Assembly (NCBI GenBank): GCA_019693395.1 | Contig: JAAMXP010000536.1 | Location: 1-39,360, forward strand | Direction of reading: 5' to 3' | From: Ettlia oleoabundans | Lineage: Eukaryota > Chlorophyta > Chlorophyceae > Chlamydomonadales | Length of the DNA stretch: 39,360 nt | Part shown: piece by piece, positions 1 to 11,100 of the stretch | How the letters are laid out: each line of letters begins with the position of its first letter | Position numbering within the stretch: position 1 is the first letter of the stretch | Translations under genes and position numbers: made by a program | Notes under the pieces: generated by a model | The model's database searches: none | What the model was told of the DNA's origin: nothing | The model's input: the letters and a program-made list of their open reading frames with translations, nothing else

Positions 1-10
1 GCCCCCCCAG

Positions 11-668
11 GTCATGGAGAGCTGGAAAGCGGTCTTGGGGTCAGCCCGCATGAAGATAGAAATAGAAGACGTCCGCATCTTTGCATCCAATAGGTGAGCA
101 CAGACTTGTGTGTGTGCAGCAGGGTCATAAGCCTCTCGGTTATGGCTGCAAAGCGCACAACAGGGCGTGTGTGCAGCAAATGACGCCCTGTATTGACCTG
201 CCAGCTTGATCCTGTTGTGCCTGCTCTCGTTCCCCGCTCCTTCTGTGGCGCCCCACTCTCGGTGCCCGCTCCCTGCTCCCTATGGCTGCAGCCAAGCCTT
301 TGTGACCTGCCTGGAACTTACAGAGTCTGGGGAGAACAGGGGCAGGTGCGGTATGACAGTGACAGTTGTGTTGGTGCTTGTCCCACATGCACGGCCGTCC
401 TGTAGGCAAAGGGTGTTCTTGTGTGTCCCGCATGCACAGCTGTCATGTTGTGCCTGGATGGGATTCATCTTGTGGGCGGCCGTCCGGCACACTTGCTTGC
501 CACCTGACACGAAACTCAGCTATAGATGACCCTGCCCCAGCCCTGCCATGCCTTGTGTTGCTTTTGTCCTACCGCAGGATCGCGGCCACCAACATATTTG
601 AAAAGCAGGGTGGAGCTTGGAAGCTGGTGCACCACCATGGCAGCCCCGTCCCGCCCGGGCCGCGCTGA
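11..668 (+). CDS. SnoaL/NTF2-like domain protein, 3' end (partial)
   Basis: Only the last two exons are in the window: 11-93 and 578-668 (stop TGA 666-668). The first follows an acceptor at 9-10; its upstream exons lie off the left edge. Joined, they give a C-terminal tail containing the motif ATNIFEKQGGAWKLVHHHGS. The pattern of an ATN strand, a Phe-Glu-Lys turn, then W+lvHHH is typical of the last two strands of SnoaL_3/DUF4440 proteins, an NTF2-like alpha+beta fold that also occurs in plant SKIP8-type F-box proteins. The fold can host enzymes or bind small ligands, and nothing here indicates a substrate. The junction (AG|G) keeps frame. The gene converges on the EngB gene, with about 260 bases between the stops. 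Family call is fairly secure; function is unknown. Confidence 0.7.
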
Positions 669-925
669 CGTGGTGCGTTATTGGGAGTTGCAGTTGGCTT
701 ACACAGATTCAATTGAACATATGCATTTGCAATCCAGTACTGGGCAGCAGTGCCTGGTGCTTGGGATCTATTCACGTATTGCTAGTATCATACGTGAGAT
801 TGCCGGTTAAGCCACCACATCGTATACTGGGCGCCTGCCACGCTGGTCCTTTCTCAAACACGCAAGCAGCTGGAAATTGCAGCCAGCTCAGAAACACTAG
901 TTACCCATTAAAGGTACCCACTAGG
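669..925. other. Convergent intergenic spacer
   Basis: This spacer separates the stop of the SnoaL-like gene (+) from the stop of the EngB gene (-). It should hold both 3' UTRs. A TGTAA element on the minus strand (699-703) lies about 225 bases past the EngB stop and could be its poly(A) signal. I see no gene here. Confidence 0.5.
699..703 (-). terminator. Candidate poly(A) signal of the EngB gene
   Basis: TGTAA on the minus strand, about 225 bases downstream of the stop at 926. TGTAA is the common chlorophyte polyadenylation element. A five-base match is weak on its own; the position is what makes it plausible. Confidence 0.3.
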
Positions 926-3900
926 TCACATGCCGTGGTGTGTCTTGTTGAAGAACTCCCGTAGCTGCGCCACATGTGAGAGCAGCTCGTTGCGCCCCTT
1001 GCCGCTCTTGCTGCTGGTGAGGATGGTGGGAGGCACGTATCCACACGCCTCTTCCACCTTCTGCGAGCGGGCGCATGGGTGAGGAGCCAACCGTGATGGG
1101 AATAGGACAGAATGATGGCACCTGCCGGCAATGAGAGGAAGCGGTGACTGTTGAGGCAGATGTGCACACCGCTGCATGTCCCACCTGCTCAAAGGCGGCG
1201 ATGTTTTCCTCGGCGGGCGGCCCTCCCTTCTTGCGCTTGTCCAGCTTGGTGAATACCACAGTGAACGGGATCTGCACAAAGAGAACGATGCGGAGGAAAG
1301 GCAGAGGATATAAGGATCATCAACCTGGAGCAAAGAAGAAGGGGTCATGCCAGGTCCCCCTGCTTGTTACAGTGTTTCTAAACTCAAAACAGCTCAGACG
1401 GGAAGAACAGGCCGGCTTGTACAGCTGGCAGCGGGACAAAGGGGCTGTACTGTGCCACCTGGCTGTTCATGGCAGTTCACAGTCAGTGGCAAAGCAGTAC
1501 AGTCACTCAATATGCGATAGGCCAGTTCAATCCCTGTCCTGGTTCTGACAGGGAGTCTGTGTGCCACTTGTCTGTCATAGTCAGACTGCAAACCCCAAAA
1601 GCAAAAGCAAACAGCAGAGCGAGCACTCCTTCGCTGCCCAGCCGCACACCTCTGCATCCGCAAACCAAGCGGCACAAGCGACGTCTAGGGCCGTTGGCGG
1701 GATGCTAGCGTCAACAAGCAGCAGCACGCTGCAGTGAGAAAGGGGCCGAAGGGGAGGATGGTTTCACACAAGCAGACAGGGGCCCTTTCAGACCACTGGC
1801 AGGTAGCTAGTTTTTTCAGGTTGCACAGGCTGCTGCCCTTACTGCAAGCTGGCTCACATCCAACTACACCGCAATAGATGCTGCTGTCTGCAAAACCCAA
1901 TTGGCAGCCCAGTGCAGATCTTGACAGTCACATGCGACCTGATATGACGGTACCACGCAGGTACTGCTGGCTGTACCACAGTCGCCTACGCACGTGACCA
2001 GCGTTTCCCGCTCTAAAAAGTACTCCCGTGTGAACTTGTTCCACTCCACCACGTTGGTCTTGCTGGCCTTGGCGTAGCTGCAGTGCACAGGCACACAGAT
2101 ACACACAAGAAGACAGAGGTATGTTAAGCGAGCCACTACATTGCAGCATGCCACCGTAAGGGGCGGAAGGTGACAGCAATGTAGCTTCACCGCGCGGCAG
2201 TGAGGCTCTGGAAGGTGCGGCATCGAGCTTGTTGCCTCCCTCCCTCTTCTATCCGCCTCGTACAACACACGCTGCACCCTCTGTTTCTCACTCGCTCATG
2301 TCCTCAGCACTTTCTGCAGAAACAAGGGCGGTTCTCACCCTGGTCCTACACGTCCAACACCCCAGCAAACCCAACACACAAGCGACATCCTCACCCATAT
2401 CCTGGCAGATCCACCAAGTACCAGGCGCCGTTGATGATAAAGTGGTTGATGCAGCGCGTCTTGCCTGCTTGGTGGCAACAAGAGAGGGTTGTGTGGAGGC
2501 CAAGGCTAGGCTAGGACAGGGGCAGGCAGGGGGAAGAACCAGTTCAATGAGATGTGGTGGTTCACCAACTAGCAGGGCAGCAAGCAGCAGGCGAGCAGAG
2601 TGCGGGAGGAATGGACCCGCCTCGCTGCATGCCGACCAGTTCCATCCCTCCACCTTACCCCAAACCTGCTACTGCGCCACTCCGGCCTTAGGCCCCATTT
2701 CTCCACCCTAACCAGCCCCTGCTGCTGCCCTCATGGCACACATTTATCCTGCCTGCTGCTCCAAGACACCCCATCCGCCATTCCACCCTGGCTACCGCAC
2801 CACGCTCCCTGCTGCTACCCTGCTGGAGCGTGCCAGTTTGGCGCCTACCTGGCGTCTTGGAGACCAAGGCCAAAGCGTTGCGCCCCGTCAGCATGTTGAT
2901 CAGGCTGGACTTGCCCACGTTACTCCGCCCAATCACTGCAGATCACGTTAAGATGAGGGGTGGTGACAGCAGCGCTGCGGCAGAGGTCCGACAAACATGC
3001 GTGCCAGAGCAGTGACTGGTGGGCAAAGCCAGGAGCGAATGCAAATCCGGGGTTGGCCTTGCCTGCATGCTGCGGCATAGACATGTGAGCACTGGGCAGC
3101 ACAGCACAGCACAGCACAGCACAGCACAGCACAGGACGGCCAAACGCAGTGCAGCATGTGACAGCAAAGCGCAATTCAGCACAGCACAAGGAGACAGGGT
3201 GACATGTGAGGGTATCGCACCTGCAAACTCTGGGAAGCGCGCGGGCGGGCACTGCGAGACATTGACGCTGCTCTTCACAAACTCTGCGCTCTTCACCTTG
3301 ACCCCCCGTGGCGGCGGCAGAACCACCTCCACTGCCTCCTCCTGCTGCTGCTGTTCTGGCACTACCTGCCCCTGTGCTGCTGCGCCCTCTCCTGCCACTG
3401 CCCCTGCTGTTGCGCCGCCCCTCCGCCGCTGCTGCTGCTGCAGTGCCGCGGCGGAGGCTGGTGCTGAACCATGCTGCTGGTCAGGCTGATCTTCCCAGCT
3501 GCCTCCCTCCCCCTGCTCCTCATCCTCATCGCTATCGTAATTGAAACGGCTGCTGTCAAACAGGGGCTGCAGGCGGGCAGTAGGAAGGCAGGAGCGCAGC
3601 CGCTCAATCCATGAGCTCCATAAGTGCTGGGAGATTCCATAATGGATTCCACCAAGCTTGCAGGGTTCAATCAAGCAGTGGGCAATCCATCTGTGGCACA
3701 GCCTCTGCGGCACATACTCAGCAAAAGAATAATCTCAGCAAAAAAAGGCATGAAGGCAAAACTGCCACACACCGCCAAGCTGGTCGGTTCACCATCATCG
3801 CCACCCAGAGGTTTCCGCCGCTCTGCCGCCGAGTCGTCCAGGAATACGTTGCCTCGTTGACCCGCAGCTGCTGCCACACATCTGCGCTGCTGCTGCTGCA

Positions 3901-4080
3901 GAAACGGGGCTCTACTGTTTCTGCCCGTCTGCCGGACAGGCAGCGGCAACGGCGTCGGCGGCGGCGGCGGCGATTGGCAGCCTGCCGCTGCCGCAAATAA
4001 GTTGGCGCGCAACGCCCTTGACGGGCAATGCACTTGAGGCATCGTCCAGGCGTACCGATAATGCCGCAGCAGCTGTGCAA
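926..4080 (-). CDS. EngB/YihA-family GTPase, probably organelle-targeted
   Basis: Eight exons read in frame: 3793-4080, 3221-3566, 2849-2935, 2395-2464, 1994-2077, 1650-1728, 1185-1271, 926-1060 (about 391 aa). The G domain starts near residue 212. All GTPase motifs are visible: G1 [10 protein letters not shown]2 TPGKTR, G3 DLPGYGYA, G4 TKLDK, and G5 near TSSKSGKG. EngB proteins aid large ribosomal subunit assembly in bacteria, and in plants nuclear copies serve plastid or mitochondrial ribosomes. The N-terminal 210 residues are unusual: an Arg-rich stretch that could be a transit peptide, then an acidic and Gln/Ala/Gly-rich linker. The start is the weak point. ATG 4078-4080 is chosen because only that frame joins exon 2 in phase; an overlapping ATG at 4090 opens a more transit-like Ala/Pro-rich frame that fails to join. 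Divergent from SURF6. Confidence 0.88.
3097..3134. repeat. (ACAGC)n microsatellite in an EngB intron
   Basis: About 7.6 copies of ACAGC inside the intron 2936-3220. On the coding (minus) strand it reads (GCTGT)n, the same unit and sense orientation as the array at 22811-22850. Confidence 0.9.
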
Positions 4081-4465
4081 GGAGTGACATTGGGTGATAA
4101 CCGGCTGCTGGAAATGCGCTTCAGTTGCCGCTCACGCAATGTAATTTCAAGGGCTGTAACGATCGCCATTCCATGCCCACACACATCGCCAGCGAGAGTT
4201 TGTCAGCATTGGAAAGCCCTGCATGCATTGTGTAGCACTGGGGCACAGCGTTTGATTGTGCGGGAATCCTGCCAGCTGCAAAGGAACCAAGGAACCAGTT
4301 GGGTTGTTGAAGCCGCGAATGCATGCTGCATTGAGTGGCCGGGACTGACCCATTGCGTGCAAGGTCTCCTTCGCAGCGTCTTGCCATTACACAGTCATCG
4401 ACATTACACGGCGGGATTAAGTATAGATGTGCCCCGGCTTCCAGCCCACAGCCCCCGCCGCACCC
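4081..4465. promoter_or_regulatory. Bidirectional promoter region, EngB / SURF6
   Basis: These 385 bases separate the EngB start (-) from the SURF6 start (+), so both promoters and 5' UTRs must lie here or overlap the first exons. I see no clear TATA box and no convincing ORF of its own. The assignment rests on gene geometry alone. Confidence 0.55.
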
Positions 4466-7259
4466 ATGGACCTCTCCGCGCACAGCAAATTCTTCGACCA
4501 CCTCGTCGATCTTGTGCCGGCAAAGTACTATCTAGATGCCGGGGCAGAGGACAAGGTGTGCGACGGGCAGCAAGGGTGCCTGGGCCGCCCACACACCGCC
4601 TGTTGCCGCCTGGGTGCCGCCGCCTCGCTGCTGTTCAAGCTTCATCGCGCCGTGGATTGTCCTGCGAATGCAGGTCAATCTCAAGTACATGAAGAAAAGC
4701 GCGCGGGATGAAGCTAAGGCAGCCTTCAAGCAGCAGTATAAGGCTGCCAAGCGGGCGAAGCTGGACCCCGATCAGGCCAAGAGCACGCTCCAGCTGCAGA
4801 AAGAAGCGGCGGCAGCGACGGCTGGCAAGGGTCAGCAGCAGCAGCAGCAGAACGGCGCAGCGCATTCTGATGGCAGCGAAAGCGATGAGGGGTCAGAGGG
4901 CATCGACAGTGACAGTGGAGACGAGCAGGCGCCCGGGCAGCGGCAGCAGAGCGGTGCCGGGCAACCCGCGGTGCAGCAGCAGGCAGGAGAAAGCACGGTG
5001 GGCCAGCTGGCGATCCCCAAGGGGAAGCCGCCCAGTCGGGAGGAGCTGAAGGAACGCCTGCAGCAGAAGCTTGAGGTGAGGAGGGACAAGGCTGGTTTGG
5101 CTGTTGCTTCTCGCTCCTGGCAAAATAAATCTGCCTCGTGTATGCGCTTGCCTGGCCCTATCCCTATTATGCAATACTTGCTGTGTTGACCAACGCGTTC
5201 TTTCCCCTCCCTGGCACCACTTTTTGCAGGAGATGCGTAAGCAGCGCAAGGCGGAGGAGCAGCAGCAGCGTGTGAAAGAGGCGAAGCAGTGGCGGGACAA
5301 GTCGCTGGCAGAGGGCCGCAAGAAAGTGGGCCAGGCAGCGGCGCAGCAGCGGCAGCAGAAGCACAAGTCGGCAAAGCAGGCAGCAGAGCAGGGTGACGCG
5401 GGCGCGAGCGGTAGCAGCCAGCAGCAGCAGGGGCAGCAGCAGAAGCAGCGCAAACGCCAGCGGGAGAAAGGCGGGGAGGACGGTCTGGCCTTCAACAAGC
5501 TGGACTTTGGCTCAGGTGTGAATACCAACAGTAGCTTGAACAACTCGCACTCTGTGCTTGGTCCTGCAAACAGCTGGATTAGCGGTCGGTGTGAAATGCG
5601 AGAAAAATTGTCTTGAGCTTCTGCCGCTGGTTTCACATTGGTGCCCTATCGTTGTAGCTGGCCTAAAACCACCGTGGCAGTTGCAAGTCTTCTGCTGCTT
5701 GCCTTCATGATGCGGTAATAACGCTTTTTGTCATAATAGCCGCAACGCATTGCGCCACAACCCACACCACACCATGCTGCCCACCCACACCCTTCATGCC
5801 ACTGCCCACCGTATTTCTTATCACTCCCCCGCCAGCAGACCCCCGGCAGCAGAAGAAGAAGCGGCGCAAGCAGTCCAAGCAGCAGCTGCTGGCGGCCGCG
5901 GAGGGGAAGCAGGCGGCTGTGGCGGAGCTGGCAGGCAGCCAGGAGGGCAAGGTGAGACGTGTGAAGGTGGGGGAGGTGCAGCTGTGCGTGAAAAAGGGCG
6001 GCTGTGGGTATGTGCAAGGGTTGCTGGGCATAACTTAGCAGCTGCGATAACACCACCACCCAACTGCAAGGAGGCCCAGCGTGTCTTGACAGTTCAGGTC
6101 AATTGTGTGACAATTAGGACGTATAAATAAATACTTCCATATGTGGTGAATAACAGTCGGTAGCATGGCTGCTCGTGCCCCTTGCAGGCCCAGCTGCAGC
6201 GTGAGGCGTGGGGAGCGGCACTTCAGCGTGCCAAGGGGGACAAGGTGCTGGATGACCCGCGCCTGCTGAAGAAGAGCATCAAGAAGGTGGGCAGGGGTGC
6301 ACGCTTATTTGTTTGTAGTGAATTGGTGTGCTGTTGAGGTGTAGGGGCGGGTATGATCAGGCGGGCAGACTGGCTGGCTGGCTTAATCAACAGCCGTTTC
6401 GCTGAGTGCCTGCCAGACTTTTTCCTGCCCTGCCCTCCCTGCCCGTCTGCCTGCCTTCCTGCTTGTTTGCCTCTCTGTGATGTAAATCGGTGCTCACGGC
6501 TGCCTGTTCCAACCCTCTTTGCTACTTCGCCTGCAGGAGACCAAGATAAAGGCCAAGAAGGCAGAGGCTTGGAAGGAGCGACTGAACAAGCAGGCAGAGC
6601 AGCAGCAGACCAAGCAGCAAAAGTAGGCAGGAGCTGCAGAGCAGGGAGGGCTTTGGAGTGAGGGTGGGAGGGGTAGCCTCTGCCCAGCGGCATGAAATTG
6701 CCAATGTGTTGCAGTTCTGTATTTGGTGAAAGGGGGTGGTGCAGTTGCTTCATTTGCGATCAGTGTGCAGTCGGGCCCATCCATGCTTCCCTGAGTTTGG
6801 TTCATTGGTTTAAGATCAACGTGTGCTTTATTGCAATATCCATCCTGTCGCCATCAACGCCGGCCTCGCTTCTCCACTCCCCGTTCTTGGGACGCAGGCG
6901 GCGGGAAAACATTGACAGTCGCATCAAGGCCAAGCAGGACAAGAAGAAGCAAAAGGTGAGGTTGAGGAGAGGCGGGTGTTGGGCTGCTGAGCGGCGTTAC
7001 TGATGCACACCAGCCAAGCAGGCAAATGTGTGCACAGCTGCTTGGGACTCATGCTGCGAGATGCCAGTCAGCCTGCTGACATGCCACATGCTGTAGTCCA
7101 CTTGCTGCAATCCTTTCCACCGAAGCCCGGCATTCCCTTGCCAATGTTTGATTCTGTGTGCAGCGCGAGAACAAGTTGCTGCGGGCTGGCTTTGAGGGAC
7201 GCAAGCAGGGCTTCATTGAGACTCCCAAGCGCCCTGCCGGCCCAGCTGGCGCAAAGTAG
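4466..7259 (+). CDS. SURF6: SURF6/Rrp14-family nucleolar ribosome-biogenesis protein
   Basis: Eight exons: 4466-4555, 4674-5075, 5230-5515, 5836-5951, 6188-6286, 6537-6622, 6898-6955, 7164-7259; about 410 aa, stop TAG. The C-terminal third carries the SURF6 signature: a Lys-rich helix with AWKERLNKQAEQQ, then RRENIDSRIKAKQDKKKQK, then NKLLRAGFEGRKQGF near the end. LAFNKLDFGS, in the middle, fits the conserved F-x-K-L-D-F block of the family. The first exon begins MDLSAHSKFFDHLVDLVPAKYY, matching the short N-terminal family motif. Between them lies an acidic Ser/Glu/Asp and Gln-rich linker. SURF6/Rrp14 binds RNA in the nucleolus and is needed for pre-60S assembly. The acceptor of exon 4 is a tandem NAGNAG (5833-5838), and either choice keeps frame. 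Confidence 0.9.
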
Positions 7260-8133
7260 GCGGCCGCTTTACGCCCCATAGGCGCCATTAAGCTGTGGCG
7301 CCACATGGGCCAACAACATGGGCCAGCTTGACGCCCCGCTGGTGCCAAGTGAGGTGGCAGCAAGCCTTGGTGGCGCCAAGTAGGCAGCGGCTAACCACCG
7401 CTGGCGCCAATCATGCCGCCACCACCAAGCAGGCGTCAGCGGCGGTTGAAGCTGCCAGCCTCATGCACTACTGGCGCTTTGTTGGCAACCATTGCCTTTG
7501 TTCAGACGACTCGTAAAAACCATGTGATGCTTACTTCTTGTTCAAAGACAACTCAACTTGCAACCGGCGTTTGCAACACACGAGCAGTTTTACAAAGTTC
7601 ACTGGGAAGGGTAGCATAATGCAGGGCGCAAGGCATATTTTTGCACCAGCGTGTTCAGCCTGAACAGTTACAGTTCCACAAGTACTGCCTACGCAACATT
7701 CAGTTTTACTGAGTGGAGCAGGGTAATTAGTTGTAGGTCATTGCATGGAAAGGATTGTTAGATAAGTTCAATCTCTCACTGGGCAACACGTCCCTCTCTA
7801 ATGCGCTCGTCCCAACGGGTGGGCAGAACGTGCTGCCCACATCGCAGCGGCTCAAACGGTTTGTAAGGTAGTAACAAAAGGACGAGAATGGGTAAAAGTG
7901 GAAATGCCCTACATACTCGAAAGTCAGCCACTTGGCCCAATAGATGGCTACCATCAAAAAGCACCTGCAAAACATCAAAAAAGCGCGGCTAGCCGCCAGC
8001 TGGTGCCAGCAGTGCACTCTTAGGCACACAATCGCCTGGGCGGCCAATGCCTCATCAAGATTCCTGTGCAGACGATGGGACTTTGGCACCACATTTGCTG
8101 TAGCCTTCAACACACCCAAAACGACGAAGGGAC
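7260..8133. other. Intergenic region with degenerate GGCGCCA-type repeats
   Basis: This holds the SURF6 3' UTR and the 5' flank of the SSADH gene. Bases 7245-7440 contain a run of imperfect copies of a TGGCGCCA-like unit. One copy (around 7368-7390) resembles the last bases of the SURF6 CDS plus its stop. Apart from that I see no supported gene; a TGTAA at 7862-7866 is too far from the stop to assign. Confidence 0.5.
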
Positions 8134-11100
8134 ATGTGGCGCATTTCAGGGCGCACACTCGTGTCGGCAGTAGCGGCGGCAGAGGGGGCTTGCTTGAATA
8201 CGTTTGGAATGTCGCTGTGCAGCGTTGACGTTGCATCCAAGTGTATGTCCAGCCGGGCAATGGAGGACGCCGAGCCCTGCGGCCCCACCCCCGATCTGGC
8301 GGCAGCAGTACAGGACGGCAAGCTCCTACGCACGCAATGCTATGTCGGCGGGCAGTGGATCGAGGCAGCGGACGGCGGCAAGCTGGAGGTGGGCTTTGCT
8401 GGCTGGCTGTCGAGGATGCCGCCTGTGCCCCGCGTGCCCATATGCCCCCGCCCACCTGTCCAGCATGCAGGGCTCTATCTTCCGCCCTGACCTTAAACCC
8501 ACGAATTTTCAGATACTACCATTGATTCCCAGGTGGTCAATCCAGCCACAGGCAAGCCCATCGCCACCGTGCCGCTGTGCGGCGCCAACGAGACGCGGGC
8601 CGCCATTGCGGAAGCGGCGACACAGTTTGAGGCCTGGGGGCAGAGGCCGGGCAAGGAGCGAGCAGCCATACTAAGACGGTCAGCAACCTTTGGACAAGTA
8701 TTGCTTGTTGCTGCTGTTTACTGGGCTGTGCCAGCACCCTACACATGATGCTCGGGGCAGTTTCACTTAGGGTTTCTGCATTGTTTGGTCGCAGCCTGCC
8801 AGTGGCTGTGCCAACTGCCACTGTTAGTGTTGCCAGGATTCAGCACAAGCAGTGCCAGCCCCATCTTCTTGCTGGGGGCTAACGCGGTCAGCATGCCCGA
8901 CGACACGATACCACCGGGGCTTTTTGTTGTTCACCTCTGCTATTGTACCAGACTTGGTGACTTCCCCCATCCTGTTGCTTCATTCAACAACCTAGCCATT
9001 ACTTGATCGGCTGCGGTACCTGCGGTACGGTCGGTCATGTTTCACATATTGTCGGCATTAACTGCGCCCCTGTGCAGATGGTACGAGGAGGTGGTTGGAG
9101 CGCGGGACGACATCACCCGGCTCATGACCCTGGAGAGCGGCAAGCCACTGGCTGAGTCACGCGCAGAATTCGACTCAGGGTGCGTGTTGTGGTGGTTTGG
9201 AGTATATAATTTTGGCTTGCATGGCTGTTGGGGTGTCGCGTGCAGTGTTGACACTCGGCTTGGTGTGGAGGGGCGGTGGGCTTGGGATGGTTGACAACGT
9301 GTTGGTTTGCCTGCAGGCAGTACAACAGTACTGCCAGCACCTGTGTGCATAAGCGTGTCCCCGTGATTCACGCACACGCCGCCATTACCATGCCACCATT
9401 CCATGCCACCCAACAGACAGTTCAATATTTTTGAACCTGTGGCATCCTGCTCCGTAAAGCGTGGCCAGCATAGACTGGTTTGGCGCCAGGCACAATCAAT
9501 GATTTTGTATCCTGTGGTATCCTGCCCCCTGCAGCGTGGCCAGCATAGACTGGTTTGCGGGTGAGGCGGTGCGGACCTGCGGCGACGTGCTGGAGTCACC
9601 TGACCGATCCAGGCGCTTCATGGTGGGTGGGTCTTCCTAAGTTAGGTGCTTTTTTAAGTGAGGTGCTCGGGGATGGTGCGTTTGGTGATTCATGGTGGGT
9701 GGGTCTCAGACGCTCTGCAGAAATTGGTTTGTTGGGTGGCAGGTGTGCTGGGTAACTAGTGGGGGTGCTTTGAGCATTTTGGATCGGTGTGTCAAGTGGT
9801 TAGTGAGAGCAGCAGGGCAAAAGCTGCATGGTTCTGCCTGGCCAGCCTGCCCGTCCTGCCCAGCTTGTCCCACAACTGCGGCTGTTCGCAGTTTTCTCAA
9901 GGCATAATATTCAGCTGCATTGTAGAAGTAGAATGCATCGTGCCAGATCACATCGCATAGTTTTGTATCAATAAGCGTTGCTGGAAATGGCTGAGGCGGC
10001 CCACAAGTGTGGTGGATGCCACCCATTATTGGACACCCCCCCACACACTGCTCCGCACATCGGCCGGCCTTGCCTTCCATTGCAGGTGCTAAAGCAGCCC
10101 ATCGGTGTGGTGGGCGCCATCACTCCCTGGAACTTCCCCTTCTCCATGATCACCCGCAAGATCTCGCCAGCACTGGCGGCAGGATGCACCGTGGTGCTGA
10201 AACCCGCAGAGGCAACGCCCCTCACAGGTGCCCGTCCAACTTCCACAGACATCAGACCTGCCCCGTCCTTTCTATCATCACCCTTTTATTAAGCTTCGAC
10301 ATTACATGATACACCTGTGCGGACCGATGCATGTAAGTAACTTCCTCGGTTGCACACCTGTCTGGAGCCCCACCCAAACCCCCCACCCGGCACCCCGTCC
10401 TGCAGCCCTGGCATTAGCTGAGTTGGCTGAGCGGGCGGGAATGCCGCGTGGCGTTCTCAACATCCTTACAGGCGATGCCAAGGCCATTGGGGATGCACTT
10501 TTGAAATCAGAAGAGGTATGGTGCAGCTGTGTGGGTGGATTTGACCCGACGTTGGGAGACTGGACAGCAACTATGTTAATATACACACCACACCACACCA
10601 CACCACACCACACCACACCACACCACACCACACCACACCACACCACACCACACCACACCACACCACACCACACCACACCACACCACACCACACCACATTC
10701 CCACACCCGGGCCCCTCGTTTGTTGCGCAGGTGCGGAAGATTGGGTTCACTGGCAGCACAGCTGTGGGCAAGCTGCTGATGCAGGTGTGCTGCATAGAGA
10801 TCTTGATGCTTCTGGATGCCACGCACTTGCTCATGCGGTGTAATGTGTTTAATGAACGAGCAAGTTTGAAAAGCAGCCGCTGGCACGGTATGTTAAACTT
10901 GCAGTTGATTGCAAACATACCAAACCGTGTGGCTGCCGCTGCCTGCAGGGCGCCGCTGCCACCGTGAAACGAGTGTCGCTGGAGCTGGGCGGCAACGCAC
11001 CCTTCATCGTTTTCGACGACGCAGGTGGGCTGGATACTGGATATCCTCTCACAGTTAGTGCCGCCTTTCTGCCTGCCTTTCACTATAGCAGCCCCCATCC

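Noticed and set aside
3671..4090. Minus-strand frame from ATG 4090 as the EngB transit peptide
   Set aside because: It looks like a good transit peptide, but its donor at 3792 leaves phase 1 whereas the next exon needs phase 0. The frame from ATG 4080 joins cleanly. Not fully excluded.
10586..10695. CACCA array as a CRISPR, telomere or coding His/Thr/Pro repeat
   Set aside because: No spacers; the unit is not TTTAGGG or TTTTAGGG; it lies inside a well-bounded SSADH intron, so the His-Thr-Thr-Pro frame is a shadow.
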